Shown: positions 1-6,006 of the stretch, piece by piece
Layout: every line of letters begins with the position of its first letter
Numbering within the stretch: position 1 is the stretch's first letter
Assembly (NCBI GenBank): GCA_002780675.1
Contig: PEUR01000083.1
Location: 1-6,006, forward strand
DNA from: Gallionellales bacterium CG03_land_8_20_14_0_80_55_15
GTDB lineage: Bacteria > Pseudomonadota > Gammaproteobacteria > Burkholderiales > Gallionellaceae
Reading direction: 5' to 3'
Length of the DNA: 6,006 bases
The notes under the pieces: model-generated
What the model was told of the DNA's origin: nothing
What the model saw: only the letters and a program-made list of their open reading frames with translations
Databases searched by the model: none
Position numbers and translations under genes: made by a program

Positions 1-34
1 AAGAAACCGGATTCCGGCTCCTGTATCGCAGTAC

Positions 35-88
35 GGGGCAGGCAAGGCCGACAAACCTGCGACTTGCCAGTGCCTGTCCCCTAAGGGG
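35..88. other. Structured intergenic segment with overlapping inverted repeats
   Basis: The bases 35-44 (ggggcaggca) can pair with 71-81 (tgcctg, one bulged t, cccc), giving a ten-pair stem with one bulge. An alternative stem pairs ggcaag (41-46) with cttgcc (63-68), and a third pairs gcagg (38-42) with cctgc (56-60). The arm cccc (78-81) can also close on gggg (85-88). These are mutually exclusive folds. No coding region is convincing in 1-201. The segment could be part of an RNA, a transcript end or a decayed repeat; I cannot assign it to a known family. Confidence 0.3.
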
Positions 89-147
89 TGTGTTGGCTTA
101 GTCGTATGGTTAGCCGTTCCTGGGTTTCGCGTTACAAGGATTTTCAG

Positions 148-171
148 GGGCATAAGCCGTAGGTTATGCCC
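148..171. terminator. Hairpin downstream of the aminotransferase gene
   Basis: A perfect 8-bp inverted repeat, gggcataa (148-155) and ttatgccc (164-171), surrounds an 8-nt loop. It lies about 30 bp past the stop codon of the minus-strand aminotransferase, where a transcript end is expected. On the minus strand the 3' side continues CTGAAAATCC, with no uridine tract, so it is not a canonical intrinsic terminator. Its right arm is also the first part of the 19-bp tandem repeat, so the hairpin may simply be a by-product of that repeat family. Confidence 0.35.
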
Positions 172-206
172 TCGGCGAAGCCTTATGCCCTCGGCGAAGC
201 CTTATG
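164..206. repeat. 19-bp tandem repeat overlapping the aminotransferase stop codon
   Basis: Two exact copies of ttatgccctcggcgaagcc occupy 164-182 and 183-201. They are followed by a partial third copy, ttatg, at 202-206. The partial copy includes the stop codon (tta on the plus strand, TAA on the coding strand) of the minus-strand aminotransferase. The duplication therefore starts exactly where the coding sequence ends. An inverted version of the ttatg core lies at 151-155. Confidence 0.85.
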
Positions 207-1395
207 AAAGCGCCTTTTGCATGCGTGCCAGTGCGTTGGTGAGATTTTCCATCGAGGTGGCGAAGGACAGGCGGATGTAGCCTTCGCTGCCGAACGCCGA
301 ACCCGGTACCACCGCTACACCCGCTTCCAGCAGCAGGTATTCGGACAGTGCGATGTCGTTGGCTTCCTTGATGAGACCTTTTTTGTACAGTGCGGCGATA
401 GCCTGACGCGCATCGGGGAAGGCATAGAACGCGCCGCCCGCCATTAAGCACTTTAGTCCCGGTATTTTATTCAGCTCGTTGACCACAAATACATGGCGTT
501 CGCGGAAGGCCTTGATCATCGGCGCGAGGCAGTTTTGGTCGCCGTTCAAGGCGGCTTCCGCCGCTACTTGCGAGATTGAGGTCGGGTTGGAGGTGCTTTG
601 CGACTGGACTTTTTCCATCGCCGAGATGATTTCTTCGGGGCCTGCCGCATAGCCGATGCGCCAGCCAGTCATCGCGTAAGCCTTGGACACGCCGTTCAAC
701 ATCAGGGTGCGCGCATACAGGTCGGGGCAGGCATCCAGAATGTTGACGAACTTGCCGTCAATCAGCGCGATGTGTTCGTACATGTCGTCGGTGGCGATCA
801 GGATTCTCGGGTATTTGCGCAGCACTTCGCCCAATGCCTTGAGGTCTTCCAGCGTATAGACCGCGCCGGAAGGATTGCTGGGGCTGTTGATGACCAGCAT
901 TTTGGTTTTGGGCGTAATCGCGGCTTCCAGTTGCGCGGCGGTCAACTTGAAGCCCTGCTCGATGTCGGCTTCCACGATAACCGGTGTACCTTCGGCGATG
1001 ATGACGATATCGGGATAGGACACCCAGTAAGGGGCAGGGATGATGACTTCATCGCCGGGATCAATCACCGCCAGCGAGAGGTTAAAGAAACTTTGCTTGC
1101 CGCCGCAGGAAACCAGAATTTGCTTGGCGGTGTAGGTCAGGTTGTTGTCGCGCTTGAACTTGGCGATGACGGCTTTTTTGAGCGAGGGCGTGCCGCCTAC
1201 GGCGGTGTATTTGGTGAAGCCCGCGTTGATAGCGACTATCGCGGCATCCTTGATGTGCTGCGGCGTGTCAAAATCCGGTTCGCCTGTGCCTAATGCGATA
1301 ATGTCTTTGCCTTCTGCCTTGAGTTGCGCGGCGCGCGCCGAGACAGCCAGAGTAGGGGAGGGTTTGATGGCTTGAACACGTTTGGATAGGGACAC
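202..1395 (-). CDS. aspC: PLP-dependent aspartate aminotransferase (class I)
   Basis: This encodes a 397-aa cytoplasmic fold-type I aminotransferase, predicted to convert aspartate plus 2-oxoglutarate to oxaloacetate plus glutamate. It shows the Schiff-base lysine K238 in SKAYAMTGWRIGY, N174 in SPSNPSG, D203 and Y206 (cofactor ring contacts), W124 in PYWVSYP, and R375 in YIRLSFA for the substrate alpha-carboxylate. GGKQSFFNL with K100 matches the T. thermophilus/rhizobial subgroup (aatA-like) rather than E. coli AspC; K100 corresponds to the lysine that reads the distal carboxylate there. Some members of that subgroup also transaminate prephenate, which cannot be decided by eye. I chose the GTG at 1395 because GAGGA (1402-1406) sits 6 nt upstream and the protein then begins MSLSKRVQAIKPSPT, as in relatives. 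The longer TTG start at 1419 lies almost on the predicted transcription start. Length is normal and no damage is visible. Confidence 0.93.
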   Translation of the reverse strand: MSLSKRVQAIKPSPTLAVSARAAQLKAEGKDIIALGTGEPDFDTPQHIKDAAIVAINAGFTKYTAVGGTPSLKKAVIAKFKRDNNLTYTAKQILVSCGGKQSFFNLSLAVIDPGDEVIIPAPYWVSYPDIVIIAEGTPVIVEADIEQGFKLTAAQLEAAITPKTKMLVINSPSNPSGAVYTLEDLKALGEVLRKYPRILIATDDMYEHIALIDGKFVNILDACPDLYARTLMLNGVSKAYAMTGWRIGYAAGPEEIISAMEKVQSQSTSNPTSISQVAAEAALNGDQNCLAPMIKAFRERHVFVVNELNKIPGLKCLMAGGAFYAFPDARQAIAALYKKGLIKEANDIALSEYLLLEAGVAVVPGSAFGSEGYIRLSFATSMENLTNALARMQKALS

Positions 1396-1401
1396 GATAT
1401 T

Positions 1402-1433
1402 TCCTCGGATGATGAACAATGCCGCGAATTATA
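1402..1433 (-). promoter_or_regulatory. Promoter -10 box and Shine-Dalgarno of the aminotransferase gene
   Basis: On the minus strand a perfect TATAAT lies at 1433-1428, which predicts a transcription start near 1421 and a leader of about 26 nt. No good -35 hexamer is visible 16-18 nt upstream; the region there is AT-rich (ATTATTTATTGG). GAGGA at 1406-1402 is 6 nt from the GTG start and decides the translation start. The gene therefore appears to have its own promoter rather than depending on read-through from hppA. Confidence 0.6.
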
Positions 1434-1592
1434 CACGCACCAAACCAATAAATAATCGGCAGTCGCCGTGTGAAAAAAGCAGGTAGGTCGAATTGAGGAA
1501 GACTCGATTTCCTTACCTTCTATATCGGTTCGGAATGTTCCTGTATTGGAAATTCTGGTCAATAGAGCCAAAGGTTTACGTTTACCTAATGT

Positions 1593-1631
1593 TTAACCGG
1601 ATTCCCGCTTGCGCGGGAATGGTGCGGTTAA
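1593..1631. terminator. Nested hairpin downstream of hppA
   Basis: The inner stem is a perfect 8-bp inverted repeat, attcccgc (1601-1608) and gcgggaat (1613-1620), with the loop ttgc. An outer 7-bp stem, ttaaccg (1593-1599) with cggttaa (1625-1631), encloses it across a small asymmetric internal loop (1 nt against 4 nt). The element begins 20 bp past the hppA stop codon on the minus strand. No T-run follows on either strand, so termination would be atypical. The ATTCCC-N8-GGGAAT pattern also resembles short dispersed repeats known from Neisseria (dRS3) and other proteobacteria. Confidence 0.45.
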
Positions 1632-1650
1632 TGGGTTGCGGCAGTGGTGA

Positions 1651-3672
1651 TTAAAGCAGTGGCACGATCATCAGTGCGACGATATTGATGATTTTAATCA
1701 AGGGGTTAATCGCGGGACCAGCGGTATCCTTGTAGGGGTCGCCGACGGTATCTCCCGTGACTGCCGCCTTGTGGGCTTCCGAGCCTTTGCCGCCGAAGTT
1801 GCCTTCTTCGATGTATTTCTTGGCGTTATCCCACGCGCCGCCGCCAACGGTCATGGAGATGGCGACGAAGATGCCCGTGATGATGGTGCCGACCAGCACG
1901 CCGCCCAAGGCTTGTGCGCCGAGGGTCACACCAACGATGACGGGTACGGCAACCGGCAACAGGGAGGGAACAATCATTTCCTTGATGGCCGCGCGGGTCA
2001 GCATATCTACGCAAGTGCCGTATTCAGGCTTGCCGGTACCCTCCATGATCCCGGGGATTTCCTTGAACTGGCGGCGCACTTCGACGACCACTGCCCCGGC
2101 CGCGCGACCGACCGCTTCCATGCCCATCGCGCCGAATAGATAGGGGATCATGCCGCCGATGAACAGGCCGACAATGACCATATGGTTGGACAAGTCAAAG
2201 GTGGTAACCATGCCTAGTTTGGCATCCAACGCATGGGTGTAGTCGGCGAACAGCACCAGCGCGGCGAGGCCTGCCGAACCGATAGCATAGCCCTTGGTGA
2301 CGGCCTTGGTGGTGTTGCCCACCGCATCCAGCGCATCGGTGATGACGCGCACCTCATCCGGCAAGCGGGACATTTCGGCGATGCCGCCCGCGTTGTCGGT
2401 GATCGGGCCGTAGGCATCAAGGGCGACAATGATGCCGGTCATGGACAACATGGCGGTGGCGGCAATCGCAATGCCGTACAAACCGGCCAGCGAATAAGCA
2501 CCCATGATGGCCATGCAAACGACGATGACGGGCGCTGCGGTGGATTTCATGGAAACGCCCAGACCCGCGATGATGTTGGTGCCGTGTCCCGTGGTGGAGG
2601 CTGCCGCGATGTGGCGCACCGGCGCGTATTCGGTGGCGGTGTAATACTCGGTAATCCACACCAGTGCTGCGGTCAGCAGCAGGCCGATGAGCGTCGAGCC
2701 GTACAGGGCATTCACCGAATACACGCCGTTGTCGCCCATGATCCAACTGGTTAATGGATAGAAGGCGACGAGTGCCAGCACGGCGGATACGGCCAGCCCC
2801 CGATACAGCGCGTTCATAATTTTGCCGCCTGTCCGCACCTTGACGAAGTAAGTGCCGACGATGGAGGCGATGATGGAGAAGCCGCCCAGCACCAGCGGGT
2901 AAATCACCGCGTTCTCACCGGCATTCACCATCAACAGTCCGCCCAGCATCATGGTGGCGATGATGGTCACGGCGTAAGTCTCGAACAAGTCCGCCGCCAT
3001 GCCCGCACAGTCGCCGACATTGTCGCCGACGTTGTCGGCGATCACCGCCGGGTTGCGCGGGTCATCTTCGGGGATGCCCGCTTCGACTTTGCCGACCAGA
3101 TCCGCACCCACATCCGCGCCCTTGGTGAAAATGCCGCCGCCCAGCCGGGCGAAGATGGAAATCAGCGAGCCGCCGAAACCCAGTCCCACCAGCGCGTGAG
3201 TGGCATCATTTAGCGTTGAACCCGCGTTAATCAAAAAGGCGTAATAGCCTGCCACGCCCAGCAAACCAAGGCCTACCACCAACATGCCAGTAATCGCGCC
3301 GCCCTTGAAGGAGACATCCAGCGCCGCGTTGAGGCTTTCCCTGGCGGCTTCGGCGGTGCGGATGTTGGCGCGTACCGAGACGTTCATGCCGATGAAACCG
3401 GCAGCACCGGAGAGCAGCGCGCCGATGGCGAAGCCGATGGCGGTTTGCCAGCCCAGCGCTGCGAAGATGACGACAAAAAGCAGTGCGCCGACCACGGCGA
3501 TGGTGAGGTATTGACGAGCCAGGTAGGCTGACGCGCCTTCCTGAATGGCGGCGGCGATGCTGCGCATGGTATCGCTGCCGGTCGGTTTGGATAGAATCCA
3601 TTTGATGGAAAATACACCGTACAAGAGTGCAACTACGGCGCAGAACAAAGCGAAGCTCAAACCACCTGACAT
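1651..3672 (-). CDS. hppA: K+-independent H+-translocating membrane pyrophosphatase
   Basis: This encodes a 673-aa polytopic inner-membrane protein that hydrolyses PPi and pumps protons. Hallmarks run in order: [11 protein letters not shown] (187-197, PPi and Mg binding), the repeated acidic motif with D213, D217 and D221, [10 protein letters not shown] (421-430), and [15 protein letters not shown] near the C-terminus (640-654). The segment [10 protein letters not shown] (452-461) has K456 and T459, the residues that mark the K+-independent subfamily; K+-dependent enzymes have alanine at the lysine position. Known K+-independent members pump H+, so Na+ pumping is unlikely. Many hydrophobic segments span the whole length, in line with the usual 16 helices, and the protein is full length. 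I chose the ATG at 3672 because AGGGAG (3684-3679) lies 6 nt upstream; the in-frame GTG at 3696 would add eight residues and has no such signal. The gene is monocistronic by spacing. Confidence 0.97.
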   Translation of the reverse strand: MSGGLSFALFCAVVALLYGVFSIKWILSKPTGSDTMRSIAAAIQEGASAYLARQYLTIAVVGALLFVVIFAALGWQTAIGFAIGALLSGAAGFIGMNVSVRANIRTAEAARESLNAALDVSFKGGAITGMLVVGLGLLGVAGYYAFLINAGSTLNDATHALVGLGFGGSLISIFARLGGGIFTKGADVGADLVGKVEAGIPEDDPRNPAVIADNVGDNVGDCAGMAADLFETYAVTIIATMMLGGLLMVNAGENAVIYPLVLGGFSIIASIVGTYFVKVRTGGKIMNALYRGLAVSAVLALVAFYPLTSWIMGDNGVYSVNALYGSTLIGLLLTAALVWITEYYTATEYAPVRHIAAASTTGHGTNIIAGLGVSMKSTAAPVIVVCMAIMGAYSLAGLYGIAIAATAMLSMTGIIVALDAYGPITDNAGGIAEMSRLPDEVRVITDALDAVGNTTKAVTKGYAIGSAGLAALVLFADYTHALDAKLGMVTTFDLSNHMVIVGLFIGGMIPYLFGAMGMEAVGRAAGAVVVEVRRQFKEIPGIMEGTGKPEYGTCVDMLTRAAIKEMIVPSLLPVAVPVIVGVTLGAQALGGVLVGTIITGIFVAISMTVGGGAWDNAKKYIEEGNFGGKGSEAHKAAVTGDTVGDPYKDTAGPAINPLIKIINIVALMIVPLL

Positions 3673-3678
3673 ATTTTT

Positions 3679-3741
3679 CTCCCTGAGTTTAACCACGGAC
3701 TGCCAACCTGCCGGTATTTTCCGGCTTTCGGAATCATAGCA
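3679..3741 (-). promoter_or_regulatory. hppA promoter and leader
   Basis: On the minus strand TGCTATGAT (3741-3733) is an extended -10 element (TG-n-TATGAT), which predicts a start near 3726 and a leader of about 54 nt. No convincing -35 hexamer stands at the right distance, as is common for extended -10 promoters. At the predicted 5' end of the leader a 5-bp hairpin, gccgg (3710-3714) with ccggc (3721-3725), could form. AGGGAG at 3684-3679 is the Shine-Dalgarno. Confidence 0.5.
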
Positions 3742-3791
3742 GCATCCGGCTGAAAATTATGTACAACTATTGAATAATAAATTCGATTACT

Positions 3792-3807
3792 ATTGACTTG
3801 TGTCAAT
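3792..3807. promoter_or_regulatory. FNR/FixK/DNR-type operator dyad
   Basis: attgac (3792-3797), ttgt, gtcaat (3802-3807) is a perfect 6+6 dyad with a 4-nt spacer. It fits the CRP/FNR-family frame TTGA-N6-TCAA; canonical FNR is TTGAT-N4-ATCAA, so the inner position is C/G instead of T/A. The centre is 3799.5. The downstream hexamer tagtat (3829-3834) would place the start near 3841, exactly 41.5 bp from the centre, which is the spacing of class II FNR-activated promoters. The site lies about 73 bp upstream of the predicted hppA start in the other direction, so an effect on hppA is possible but less likely. Confidence 0.55.
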
Positions 3808-3828
3808 TAGATGACATTGTTGTTCGTT

Positions 3829-3857
3829 TAGTATGTTCAAAATTTATGGGGGGGGAG
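3829..3857 (+). promoter_or_regulatory. -10 region and G-rich ribosome binding site of the diiron protein gene
   Basis: tagtat (3829-3834) matches four of six -10 positions. A run of eight G (3848-3855) followed by ag forms the purine-rich ribosome binding region just before the ATG at 3860. The GGAG core (3854-3857) ends only 2 nt from the ATG, while the upstream end of the G run is 7-11 nt away, so the ribosome could pair in several registers. A G8 tract is prone to slippage, and a length change here would alter the leader but not the reading frame of the chosen start. Confidence 0.45.
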
Positions 3858-3859
3858 AT

Positions 3860-4633
3860 ATGGCTATTGAATTGTTTAATAACGGAACACACCTGTGCTT
3901 GATGTTTGATGATCTGGCAGATGAGAGCGGGGATGTGGCGGTGCAGGCCAACCAATTTTTGATCGTGGATAACGGTCAGGGTGCATTGATTGACCCGGGT
4001 GGCAACATGACTTTTAACGGTCTGTTGATGGGCATGAACGAGCATTTTTCTTCCAAAAAACTGGAATACATCCTGGCTTCCCATGCTGATCCCGACATCA
4101 TCGCTTCGGTGAATAAATGGATGATCCATGTAAATTGCAAGTTGGCTATCTCGGCTTTATGGGCGCGCTTTGTGCCGCATTTCTGTACTGCCGGGAATAC
4201 CGCTGGACGGATATTGCCCATTCCTGATGAAGGCATGAATTTTTCGCTGGGCAATTGTACACTCAAGGCGATCCCTGCCCACTTCATGCACTCGGAGGGT
4301 AACTTTCAGTTTTATGATCCGGTCAGCAAGATTCTGTTCTCCGGCGACATGGGGGCATCGCTCGTTTCACATACCGATGCCGATACGCCTGTGACAGACT
4401 TCAATGCGCATCTCAAATACATGGAGGGTTTTCACCGCCGCTACATGATTTCCAACAAGATTTGCCGCTACTGGGTCAACATGGTGCGTCAGCTGGACGT
4501 GGAAATGATCGTGCCGCAGCACGGCAAGTCCTTCAAGGGCAAGAAAATGGTCAATCAGTTTCTGGATTGGATCGAGCAATTGCCTTGCGGTGTGGATTTG
4601 ATGACTCAGGAAAATTACCGCGTTCCCAAGTAA
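3860..4633 (+). CDS. Stand-alone diiron MBL-fold protein, ODP/flavodiiron core-like
   Basis: This encodes a 257-aa soluble protein with the metallo-beta-lactamase fold of flavodiiron proteins. The metal ligands fall in the expected order: H75, D77 and D79 in SHADPDI, H144 in HSEGNFQFYD, D163 in LFSGDMG, and H221 in PQHGKSF. Flavodiiron enzymes usually have H-x-E-x-D-H at the first site; here Glu is Asp and the sixth residue is I80. There is no flavodoxin or rubredoxin domain, so it resembles the oxygen-binding diiron proteins (ODP) rather than a complete NO/O2 reductase. Likely roles are O2 or NO sensing, or reduction with a separate electron donor; substrate and partner are unknown. I chose the ATG at 3860 because the G-rich ribosome site precedes it. 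The in-frame ATG at 3833 has no ribosome site and lies upstream of the predicted transcript start. The gene is divergent from hppA and carries its own FNR-like operator. Confidence 0.85.
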   Translation: MAIELFNNGTHLCLMFDDLADESGDVAVQANQFLIVDNGQGALIDPGGNMTFNGLLMGMNEHFSSKKLEYILASHADPDIIASVNKWMIHVNCKLAISALWARFVPHFCTAGNTAGRILPIPDEGMNFSLGNCTLKAIPAHFMHSEGNFQFYDPVSKILFSGDMGASLVSHTDADTPVTDFNAHLKYMEGFHRRYMISNKICRYWVNMVRQLDVEMIVPQHGKSFKGKKMVNQFLDWIEQLPCGVDLMTQENYRVPK

Positions 4634-4749
4634 ATCCATTTGGGTAAATCGTAAATCCATTTGGGTAAATCCATTTGGGTAAATCCATTTGGGTAAATCC
4701 ATTTGGGTAAATCCATTTGGGTAAATCCATTTGGGTAAATCAATCTGGC
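4631..4749. repeat. 14-bp tandem repeat array starting at a stop codon
   Basis: The unit is taaatccatttggg. Perfect copies begin at 4631, 4652, 4666, 4680, 4694, 4708 and 4722. A 7-bp half unit (taaatcg, 4645-4651) interrupts after the first copy, and a diverged copy (11 of 14 matches) ends the array at 4736-4749. The first three bases are the TAA stop codon of the diiron protein gene. Each unit contains aaat-cc-attt, an internal dyad. Because 14 is not a multiple of three, the array puts TAA in all three plus-strand frames. On the minus strand it has no stop in any frame, which creates spurious long reading frames. There are no spacers, so it is not a CRISPR array. Confidence 0.95.
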
Positions 4750-4777
4750 GGAGCGTAAGGCATTTCCCTGAAACTTT

Positions 4778-4898
4778 TTTGTCCACGAAAAAACGAAATT
4801 AACCAAATAAATCAAAATGTTACCTAGGCGATGCACCGCCGGACGATGGCGTTAATCGTGATAGGTATTTGAATTTGTTGGTGTTTTTCGTGGACAAA
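4778..4898. repeat. 121-bp element with terminal inverted repeats (MITE-like)
   Basis: Perfect 15-bp inverted repeats, tttgtccacgaaaaa (4778-4792) and tttttcgtggacaaa (4884-4898), bound an AT-rich interior. The pairing continues imperfectly inward: aaatt and caaata blocks at 4796-4809 match the complement of 4866-4879 with small indels. The palindrome cctagg (4823-4828) lies inside. It has no coding capacity. No clear target-site duplication flanks the ends, so it may be an old miniature element, a bidirectional transcript end for the two genes converging here, or another dispersed intergenic repeat. It begins 32 bp past the stop of the minus-strand glcG-like gene. Confidence 0.6.
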
Positions 4899-4929
4899 TG
4901 TTTTATCGAGGTTTGTGTCCTGTCAGACA

Positions 4930-5336
4930 TTACTCCGCTGTCAACGCGGCCAGTCCTGCTGCCGCAACCTGTCCGTCTTCACTTGAACGTACCCCGCTGA
5001 TGCCCAATCCGCCGACTACCGTATCGCCGATGCGCAACGGTACGCCACCCTCTGCCGGAATGACGCGGGGCAAGGCGAGATGTATCAGCCGCCCGTTCAT
5101 CACCGCATCCTCGGAAGTTTTGCTGGGGCGCTGAAACGCGACTGCCATGTAGGCTTTAGCGAGTGCGGTTTCCACGCTGCCGAACTGGGTGTCGTGGCTG
5201 CGTTGCAGGTAGAGCTGATGCCCGCCATCGTCCACGATAGCGATGACCACGCGCCAGCCGTTGCGTTGCGCTTCGGCTTCAGCGGCCGCTGCGATGCGTT
5301 TGGCATCTTGCAGGGTAAGAACGGGTTTGCTTGCCA

Positions 5337-5337
<1 letters not shown>
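4930..5337 (-). CDS. GlcG/HbpS-family (DUF336) small protein
   Basis: This encodes a 135-aa single-domain protein with the family landmarks: an N-terminal helix rich in Ala (12-25), VIAIVDDGGHQLYLQR (31-46), the helix FGSVETALAKAYMAVAF (52-68), and the C-terminal block IPAEGGVPLRIGDTVVGGLGISG (93-115) followed by ED (120-121). Relatives include GlcG of the glycolate locus and the haem-binding HbpS; the true function of most members is unsettled, and no glycolate or haem genes are visible here. No signal peptide is seen, so it is probably cytoplasmic. The ATG at 5337 overlaps the adk stop codon as TAATG, with no strong Shine-Dalgarno before it, which implies co-transcription and translational coupling to adk. 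A longer reading frame back to 5376 would run into adk and lacks family similarity. Confidence 0.88.
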
Positions 5338-6005
<668 letters not shown>

Positions 6006-6006
6006 T

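Noticed and set aside
1..84. C-terminal end of a plus-strand gene entering from the left (open in frame 1 to the TAA at 82-84)
   Set aside because: Only about 27 codons are open, the translated peptide resembles nothing I recognise, and the region is dominated by inverted repeats.
598..1293. 231-aa plus-strand reading frame
   Set aside because: Antisense shadow of the aminotransferase; its composition (many G, D, H, R) is typical of a reversed GC-rich gene.
1290..1571. 93-aa minus-strand reading frame spanning the aminotransferase promoter
   Set aside because: It overlaps the 5' end of the aminotransferase in another frame, and it contains that gene's promoter and Shine-Dalgarno; no family resemblance.
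1601..1620. Neisserial dRS3 element proper
   Set aside because: It fits the ATTCCC-N8-GGGAAT pattern, but the genes are not neisserial and a single copy cannot show a repeat family; recorded only as a hairpin.
2233..2754. 173-aa plus-strand reading frame
   Set aside because: Antisense shadow of hppA without recognisable motifs.
4631..4749. CRISPR array
   Set aside because: The units are 14 bp and contiguous with no unique spacers, and no cas gene is present.
4367..4836. Long minus-strand reading frames with a repeated YPNGFTQMDLPKWI peptide
   Set aside because: They arise because the 14-bp array has no stop codon in any minus-strand frame; three units make a 14-residue cycle. They run antisense into the diiron gene and have no plausible start signal or family.

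Overview
The window carries five complete protein-coding genes on a bacterial chromosome of moderately high GC. It looks proteobacterial, and a betaproteobacterium of the Nitrosomonadales type (Gallionella/Sideroxydans-like) is my best guess. That guess rests on the overall character of the proteins (K+-independent proton pyrophosphatase, long-form adenylate kinase, T. thermophilus-type aspartate aminotransferase), not on a search, so treat it as tentative. There are no rRNA or tRNA genes, no CRISPR array, and no transposase, integrase or phage gene.

Layout, left to right. 1-201 is intergenic DNA with inverted repeats and a 19-bp tandem duplication. 202-1395 (minus) is a PLP-dependent aspartate aminotransferase with a clear -10 box and Shine-Dalgarno. 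1396-1650 holds the aminotransferase promoter and a nested hairpin at the 3' side of the next gene. 1651-3672 (minus) is hppA, a membrane H+-translocating pyrophosphatase with the K+-independent signature. 3673-3859 is a divergent promoter region with an extended -10 for hppA and, facing the other way, a perfect TTGAC-N4-GTCAA dyad of the FNR/FixK type. 3860-4633 (plus) is a stand-alone diiron metallo-beta-lactamase-fold protein (the catalytic core of flavodiiron proteins, as in the ODP family). 4631-4749 is a 14-bp tandem repeat array that starts on that gene's stop codon. 4778-4898 is a 121-bp element with 15-bp perfect terminal inverted repeats. 4930-5337 (minus) is a GlcG/HbpS-family small protein whose start codon overlaps the adk stop codon (TAATG). 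5337-5999 (minus) is adenylate kinase, complete at the right edge.

How the genes fit together. Adenylate kinase and the pyrophosphatase both serve adenylate and phosphoanhydride economy: adk recycles AMP, and hppA recovers PPi energy as proton motive force. The diiron protein is the only plus-strand gene and the only one with an apparent oxygen- or NO-responsive promoter, so it is probably a separately controlled O2/NO-binding module. This promoter plus diiron-core unit is the most interesting item here. The second theme is two unrelated short tandem arrays (19 bp and 14 bp) that each begin exactly at the stop codon of the gene they follow.
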